Source of the DNA: Legionellaceae bacterium
GTDB taxonomy: Bacteria; Pseudomonadota; Gammaproteobacteria; Legionellales; Legionellaceae
Reading direction: 5' to 3'
Length of the DNA stretch: 64,000 bases
Assembly (NCBI GenBank): GCA_029210085.1
Contig: JARGPP010000026.1
Coordinates: 48,085-112,084, forward strand
Below are positions 58,894 to 64,000 of this stretch, piece by piece; within the stretch, counting starts at the first letter, position 1; every line of letters starts with the position of its first letter. The notes under the pieces are model-generated. The model had not been told where the DNA came from, searched no databases, and saw only the letters and a list, made by a program, of their open reading frames with translations. The translations under genes were made by a program, and so were the position numbers.

Positions 58894-58951
58894 TTTTCTG
58901 ATATCTGCACTCATAATTTTTTATTAATTTCAACATTCCCCTGGAGGAACT

Positions 58952-61780
58952 ATGGCCCAATTACTTGAACCTACAGACGAATTATCACTAGACAGCCCTG
59001 TTGAGTTCACAGTACACGCACCTGGAACCCTTAAAACCATTAAACGAAATGGGAAAGTCGCTCCCTATGATGCAACAAAAATTCAAGTTGCCTTAAGTAA
59101 AGCTTTTATTGCTGTTGAAGGTGGAAGTGCAGCAAGTTCTGATCGTATCCATCAAAATCTCGAGCAGTTAACACAACAAATCACAGCAGCTTTTCATCGT
59201 CGTCTACCCAGTGGTGGCACAATTCATATTGAAGATATTCAGGATCAAGTCGAACTGGCTTTGATGCGCAGTGGTGAATATAAAGTTGCCCGCGCTTATG
59301 TTTTATATCGTGAAGAACGTCGAAAAGCACGTGAAAGTGCTTCAGAAACTGAGCCGGTTAAAGGTCCAGCTGCCCCGCTGATTACCATGCCTGATGGTGA
59401 AGTTAAACCACTTGCACTCGGGCGCCTTAAAACCTTAGTTAAAGAATCTTGTCATGATCTAAAAGATGTTGAGTCAGCGCCTATTCTTAAAGATGCGCTT
59501 CGCAATCTATACCATCAAGCTAACCTTGAAGACGTACATAAAGCACTGATTATGGCTGCCCGATCGCTTGTTGAGAAAGAGCCTAACTACACCTACGTGA
59601 GTGCACGCTTATTACTCAACAGTTTACGGACTGAAGCACTCAGTAAACTCGGTATGCAGCAAGAAACAACTTGCGATGAGATGGCTAAAATATATCCAGA
59701 ATACTTTATAAAATATTTAAACCACGGTATCAACCAAGGTCTTATTGACCCTGTTCTTGCTGAGTTTGACTTAGAGCAATTAGGTCAAGCACTCTTACCT
59801 AAACGTGATATGCAATTTACTTATTTAGGTTTACAAACTTTATATGACCGCTATTTTATTCATGAACATAATACGCGTTACGAACTTCCACAAGCATTCT
59901 TCATGCGGGTTGCTATGGGACTGGCCGTAAGAGAATCAAACCGTGAAGCAAAAGCCATCGAGTTTTATCTCCAGCTTTCATCTTTTGATTATATGTCTTC
60001 AACACCTACTTTGTTTAATTCAGGTACAGTTAGACCTCAACTATCGAGCTGCTATTTAACCACAGTACCTGATCATCTGGATGGTATTTATGGTGCCATT
60101 CGAGACAATGCGTTACTTTCAAAGTTTGCAGGTGGCCTTGGTAATGACTGGACATCTGTTCGAGCTATGGGTGCACACATTAAAGGCACAAATGGCCAGT
60201 CACAAGGTGTTGTTCCTTTCTTAAATGTTGCTGACGCAACAGCAGTTGCCGTTAATCAAGGCGGAAAACGTAAAGGAGCTGTTTGTGCTTATCTTGAATG
60301 CTGGCATAAAGACGTTGAAGAATTTCTTGAGCTACGTAAAAACACAGGAGATGATCGTCGCCGAACTCATGACATGAATACTGCCCTTTGGATTCCAGAT
60401 TTATTCATGAAGCGCGTGCATGAAAAAACAGACTGGACTCTTTTTTCACCCGATGAAGTGCCTGATCTTCATGATGCATATGGTCAAAAGTTTGAAGCAC
60501 TATATTTAAAATATGAAAAACAAGCCAAAGAAGGCAAACTTCAAAATACGAAAACACTTCCTGCCATTAAACTCTGGCGAAAAATGCTTTCTATGCTTTT
60601 TGAAACAGGTCATCCTTGGCTCACATTCAAAGATACTTGCAATTTACGCTCGCCTCAGCAACATGCAGGCGTAATTCACAGTTCAAATTTATGTACTGAA
60701 ATTACATTAAATACATCAGAAGATGAAATTGCAGTCTGTAATTTGGGAAGCATTAACTTGCCTGCGCATATTAAAAACGGGAAGCTTGACGAAGAAAAGC
60801 TGAAAAAAACCATTAAAACTGCTGTACGTATGCTAGATAACGTCGTTGACATTAATTACTACTCTGTACCGCAAGCCAGAAATTCCAATTTAAAACACCG
60901 CCCTGTTGGTCTTGGTTTAATGGGTTTTCAAGATGCTTTATATGCGCTGGGCATAGACTACGCGTCCGATGAAGCGATTGCTTTTGCGGATACCTCAATG
61001 GAACTGATTAGCTACTACACCATTGAAGCGTCTTCTAATTTGGCACAAGAAAGAGGACACTACTCCTCTTATGAAGGGTCTTTGTGGAGCCAAGGTATTC
61101 TGCCCATCGACTCCATTAAATTAGTTCAAAAAACACGAGATGGCTTGCTCACACAAGATCAAACCTCAACACTTGATTGGGAAGCGCTACGTGTTAAAGT
61201 ACGTACGCAAGGCATGCGAAACTCGAACTTAATGGCTATTGCTCCAACAGCTACTATTTCTAATATTTGCGGTGTTTCACAGTCTATTGAACCGACCTAT
61301 CAGAATTTATTCGTAAAATCTAATTTATCCGGTGAATTTACCGTGGTAAACCCTTATTTAATTGCTGATTTAAAAGCACTTAAATTATGGGATGAAGTAA
61401 TGGTCAATGATTTAAAGTATTTTGATGGCAGCATTCAGAACATTAATCGTATCCCTAAAGAACTGAAAGCACGTTACGCAACGGCCTTTGAAATAGCGCC
61501 TAAATGGCTGGTTGAAGCTGCATCTCGCCGGCAAAAATGGCTTGACCAAGCACAATCGCTCAACATTTACATGGCCCAGCCCTCAGGTAAAAAACTCGAT
61601 GAACTCTATCGTAATGCTTGGGTATCTGGATTAAAAACAACCTACTACTTGCGCAGCTTAGGAGCAAGTAACGCAGAAAAATCAACGCTCACGGATGGCG
61701 CACTCAATGCAGTTAAACTAGAGGAAACGGCGCCTAAAGCTTGTTCTATTCTTGACCCTGACTGTGAAGCCTGTCAATAA
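58952..61780 (+). CDS. nrdA: Class Ia ribonucleotide reductase, alpha subunit
   Basis: NrdA reduces NDPs to dNDPs. It has 942 residues, well above E. coli (761). The extra length is N-terminal: an ATP-cone (about residues 27-125, TIKRNGKVAPYDATKIQVAL) and a second cone-like region (about 145-230), as in Pseudomonas NrdA. The core shows STPTLFNSGTVRPQLSSCYL, SSNLCTEITLNTS (active-site Asn, Cys, Glu) and VGLGLMGFQDALY. The tail CSILDPDCEACQ has the redox Cys pair. GGAGG precedes ATG 58952. Confidence 0.97.
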   Translation: MAQLLEPTDELSLDSPVEFTVHAPGTLKTIKRNGKVAPYDATKIQVALSKAFIAVEGGSAASSDRIHQNLEQLTQQITAAFHRRLPSGGTIHIEDIQDQVELALMRSGEYKVARAYVLYREERRKARESASETEPVKGPAAPLITMPDGEVKPLALGRLKTLVKESCHDLKDVESAPILKDALRNLYHQANLEDVHKALIMAARSLVEKEPNYTYVSARLLLNSLRTEALSKLGMQQETTCDEMAKIYPEYFIKYLNHGINQGLIDPVLAEFDLEQLGQALLPKRDMQFTYLGLQTLYDRYFIHEHNTRYELPQAFFMRVAMGLAVRESNREAKAIEFYLQLSSFDYMSSTPTLFNSGTVRPQLSSCYLTTVPDHLDGIYGAIRDNALLSKFAGGLGNDWTSVRAMGAHIKGTNGQSQGVVPFLNVADATAVAVNQGGKRKGAVCAYLECWHKDVEEFLELRKNTGDDRRRTHDMNTALWIPDLFMKRVHEKTDWTLFSPDEVPDLHDAYGQKFEALYLKYEKQAKEGKLQNTKTLPAIKLWRKMLSMLFETGHPWLTFKDTCNLRSPQQHAGVIHSSNLCTEITLNTSEDEIAVCNLGSINLPAHIKNGKLDEEKLKKTIKTAVRMLDNVVDINYYSVPQARNSNLKHRPVGLGLMGFQDALYALGIDYASDEAIAFADTSMELISYYTIEASSNLAQERGHYSSYEGSLWSQGILPIDSIKLVQKTRDGLLTQDQTSTLDWEALRVKVRTQGMRNSNLMAIAPTATISNICGVSQSIEPTYQNLFVKSNLSGEFTVVNPYLIADLKALKLWDEVMVNDLKYFDGSIQNINRIPKELKARYATAFEIAPKWLVEAASRRQKWLDQAQSLNIYMAQPSGKKLDELYRNAWVSGLKTTYYLRSLGASNAEKSTLTDGALNAVKLEETAPKACSILDPDCEACQ

Positions 61781-61802
61781 CCTTAATCTTTAGGAGAAAT
61801 TC

Positions 61803-62930
61803 ATGAGCATTACACTTGATGAAACAGCAGAAATAACAAATAACACAATAGAAACACCTGTTGGTGCAACCGGACTAGAAGCACTCGAAATGGGTGCAGC
61901 TCGTGTGCAAGTAGACGATAAAAAAATTATCAATTGCCGAGCAGACTTAAATCAACTCGTTCCTTTTAAATATAACTGGGCTTGGGATAAGTACTTGACA
62001 GGCTGTGCCAATCACTGGATGCCCAATGAAATTAGTATGAGTGCTGACTTATCCCTTTGGAACGACCCTAACGGCCTGACTGAAGATGAGCGCCTTATTA
62101 TTTTAAGAAACTTAGGCTTTTTCTCAACAGCTGACTCACTGGTTGCAAATAACTTAGTGCTTGCAGTGTATCGTCATATTACAAATCCTGAATGTCGCCA
62201 ATACTTACTTCGCCAAGCATTCGAAGAAGCACTTCATACACATGCTTATCAATATATTATTGAAAGCTTAGGTCTTGATGAAGCTGCTGTATTTAATATG
62301 TACCGTGAAATTCCATCTGTTTCTAAAAAAGCAGCGTGGGCTTTACCATTCACAGAAAGCTTAGGTGATCCAACATTCTTGACAGGCACACCTGAAGCTA
62401 ACCAACGTTTATTACGTGATTTAATTGCTTTTTATGTGATATTCGAAGGCATTTTCTTCTATGTTGGTTTTACACAAATTTTATCGATGGGACGACGCAA
62501 TAAAATGGTCGGTACATCTGAGCAATTTCAATATATTTTGCGTGATGAGTCGATGCACATGAACTTTGGTATTGATGTCATCAATCAAATTAAAATCGAA
62601 AATCCAGAACTTTGGACCGAAAGCTTTAAAGCAGAAATGACTCAACTGGTTAAAGAAGGCGTTGAAATGGAATATCAATACGCTAAAGACACCATGCCAC
62701 GTGGTATTTTAGGCATGAATGCTGAAATGTTTGAAGAATATCTACACTTTATTGCTAATCGACGTTTGAATCAAATTGGCCTTGCTGATTTATATCCTGG
62801 TGCTGAAAATCCATTTCCATGGATGAGTGAAATGCTTGACTTGAAAAAAGAGAAAAACTTTTTTGAAACGCGTGTCATAGAATATCAAGCAGGTGGTACC
62901 TTAAGCTGGGATGACGAAGAAGACAGTTAA
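61803..62930 (+). CDS. nrdB: Class Ia ribonucleotide reductase, beta subunit
   Basis: NrdB carries the di-iron-tyrosyl radical. The 375-residue protein has iron ligands and the radical Tyr in [17 protein letters not shown] (ExxH...Y) and the second Glu-His pair in [13 protein letters not shown]. The radical Tyr is present, so it is class Ia and needs oxygen, fitting HemF and catalase. It is co-transcribed with nrdA (22 bp gap). Confidence 0.97.
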   Translation: MSITLDETAEITNNTIETPVGATGLEALEMGAARVQVDDKKIINCRADLNQLVPFKYNWAWDKYLTGCANHWMPNEISMSADLSLWNDPNGLTEDERLIILRNLGFFSTADSLVANNLVLAVYRHITNPECRQYLLRQAFEEALHTHAYQYIIESLGLDEAAVFNMYREIPSVSKKAAWALPFTESLGDPTFLTGTPEANQRLLRDLIAFYVIFEGIFFYVGFTQILSMGRRNKMVGTSEQFQYILRDESMHMNFGIDVINQIKIENPELWTESFKAEMTQLVKEGVEMEYQYAKDTMPRGILGMNAEMFEEYLHFIANRRLNQIGLADLYPGAENPFPWMSEMLDLKKEKNFFETRVIEYQAGGTLSWDDEEDS

Positions 62931-62952
62931 TTGATTTTTTAAATATCAAGGC

Positions 62953-62986
62953 TGCCACGCTACGCTCGCAATGACGTAACGTGGCA
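62953..62986. repeat. Intergenic hairpin repeat after nrdB
   Basis: TGCCACG (62953-62959) and CGTGGCA (62980-62986) pair, extended inward by TACG/CGTA with small mismatches. The unit TGCCACGCTACGCTCGCAAT, plus GACG, is of the kind dispersed widely in Rickettsia/Legionella-type genomes. It may also end the nrdAB transcript. Confidence 0.55.
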
Positions 62987-63005
62987 ATCTCACAATTTAA
63001 AAAAA

Positions 63006-63212
63006 TCAAGTCTGAACAAGCGCATTCTTCTTATCTCTAGACCAACCTTTAATTTGTTTTTCCCGCTCAATAGCAACGACAATATCAGAGCAAACCTTGA
63101 TCGCTTCTAAGGTAAGACCAGCGAGGGCATTTGAACAGAAACTTACGGTTTGGATACTATAACTTTGATAGAACCCACTGTCTATGCACAAATTAAGAAC
63201 GCATCCGTGCAT
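63006..63212 (-). pseudogene. C-terminal fragment of a GIY-YIG nuclease-like gene
   Basis: The last ~25 residues of this 68-codon frame (AIEREKQIKGWSRDKKNALV) match the conserved C-terminal block of small GIY-YIG nucleases (YhbQ type), which usually read EREKQLKxWxRxKKxALI. The N-terminal GIY-YIG catalytic part is absent, and the end stops early (QT) without the family's NPxWxDL. This is a decayed remnant, not a functional gene. Confidence 0.6.
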
Positions 63213-63246
63213 TATTTGTGAATTTGTATAGAGTTAAAAATAAACT

Positions 63247-63885
63247 CTATACAACGCTTTTAAGAATACTTTCCTCTTGTAATGCATCTGTTGTTACAAT
63301 TAAATACCCACCGGAATTAATAGTTAATTCTGGTATTTGATGATTTCTGTCATAATAGTCTTTGATAGGAGACAAAAATTCTTTAAATGCTACATTTCTA
63401 TAAGAAAGAGGAGTGCTGTCAGAGACACGACCATCTGCAACCGCAGCAACGTAAATTTGTATCGCCTGGCACTCAATTTCAGTAAATATTGTGAGTGCAT
63501 CAGATACTGAGTATCCCAGTTGCATGAGATTTACTAAAACTGTAGGTTTAAATGTTGGTGTTATTTTAGTTTGTTCTAATTGTGCTCTGAACGCTTCGAG
63601 CTTTTTAGATTGTTCGGTTTCGCTCAGCAGTTCGAACCAAATCTGAATTTCGTGGCCTTTTATTGGGCTGTATTGCCTCATTAAAGTTCCTAAATATGCA
63701 AGGTATCTGTCATTTACTTCAAGCTGCCTTTCTCGAAATGCTAGATAATTATCAATAACTGGGTGGCTTGAGTTTGACCACAACTCATCCAACTGTGATT
63801 TTAATGCCAATATACAGTTAGCAACTGGTTCTGTCAGGTAAATTGAACCGCTATGGTTAACGGTAATCCCCCCATTTATAACCAC
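63247..63885 (-). pseudogene. Unknown gene, 5' end cut by the IS3-like element
   Basis: The 212-codon frame opens at GTG 63885, inside the IS end. Its first residues (MVINGGIT) are encoded by IS terminal sequence, and host-derived residues begin about VNHSG (near 63861). No credible internal start lies near that point, so the gene's 5' portion was probably displaced by the insertion. The remaining protein is soluble and helical (WFELLSETEQSKKLEAFRAQ), without a family that I recognise. Confidence 0.5.
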
Positions 63886-64000
63886 AGTTAAAAGTAGAGG
63901 GTTAAGCTGCTAATGCAAGTTTTTTCGCTGGAGGAATACCTCCAAGAGCCATATTCGGCCTTTCATTGTTATATGACCAAAGCCAGCGTGTCGCAAACTC
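63862..64000 (-). mobile_element. 3' end of an IS3-like element, runs off the window
   Basis: The minus strand carries the last 32 codons of a transposase (63902-64000). It reads RWLWSYNNERPNMALGGIPP near its end, the typical C-terminus of the integrase-core transposases of the IS3 family, then stops at 63902. About 40 bp of terminal sequence with a C6 run (63862-63907) follow. The rest of the element lies beyond the window. The stop-to-end spacing matches the decayed copy at 6.2 kb. Confidence 0.8.

Overview
The window is an A+T-rich, densely coding bacterial chromosome segment. By eye it is about 40% G+C; I did not compute this. Gene content points to a gammaproteobacterium, most likely of the order Legionellales (Legionella, Coxiella or Berkiella relatives). 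The reasons are the rpmF-plsX-fabD-fabG-acpP-fabF-tmk-holB run, aerobic HemF, class Ia ribonucleotide reductase with a duplicated-cone NrdA, and an outer-membrane protein resembling the Legionella Lpg1974/MOMP family. This placement is inference, as no rRNA or tRNA gene lies in the window. I found no CRISPR array, prophage or secretion-system cluster.

Layout. 1-6 kb: the end of a lipoprotein gene, a TVP38-type membrane protein, then guaB-guaA-tadA-acetolactate decarboxylase and an acetyltransferase. 6.2 kb: a decayed IS end, then an APC amino acid permease. 8-11 kb: L,D-transpeptidase, map, and the convergent erpA-mnmA pair. 11-19 kb: a long tight housekeeping operon, from rpmF and fatty acid synthesis to tmk, holB, tatD and anmK. 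19-24.6 kb: an accessory stretch of unrecognised genes, including a secreted Asp-box propeller, a probable outer-membrane barrel and a coiled-coil membrane protein. 24.7-31 kb: pyrE, a cold-shock protein, hemF, dusA and secA-mutT.

31-37 kb is a remodelled region: a flavin monooxygenase, a fragment of a second POT transporter gene, an iron-type alcohol dehydrogenase, a complete IS630-family element whose transposase is split by a +1 frameshift, and an intact POT transporter. 37-42 kb: rnhA, dnaQ, an unknown 448-residue membrane-anchored protein, nnrD, catalase and an unknown secreted protein. 42.5-45 kb: a lone tyrosine recombinase divergent from an Xre-RES toxin-antitoxin pair. 45-51 kb: mostly minus-strand accessory metabolism and envelope genes (metallo-beta-lactamase-fold hydrolase, MazG, porin-like protein, choloylglycine-hydrolase-like enzyme, DUF924, desaturase). 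51-57 kb: YciB, a QseBC-like two-component system, ruvC-ruvA, an MFS transporter, infA and pmbA. 58-63 kb: a phosphodiester-glycosidase-like protein, then nrdAB behind two NrdR boxes and a DnaA box. 63-64 kb: a GIY-YIG fragment and a gene cut by the 3' end of an IS3-like element that runs off the window. The same IS end occurs, decayed, at 6.2 kb.

Most of the window is ordinary housekeeping. I did not find a clear new multi-gene system. The most interesting items are the mobile-element traces, the tandem NrdR boxes, the split IS630 transposase, the disulfide-laced propeller next to a barrel protein, and the unknown pair at 23.0-24.55 kb.
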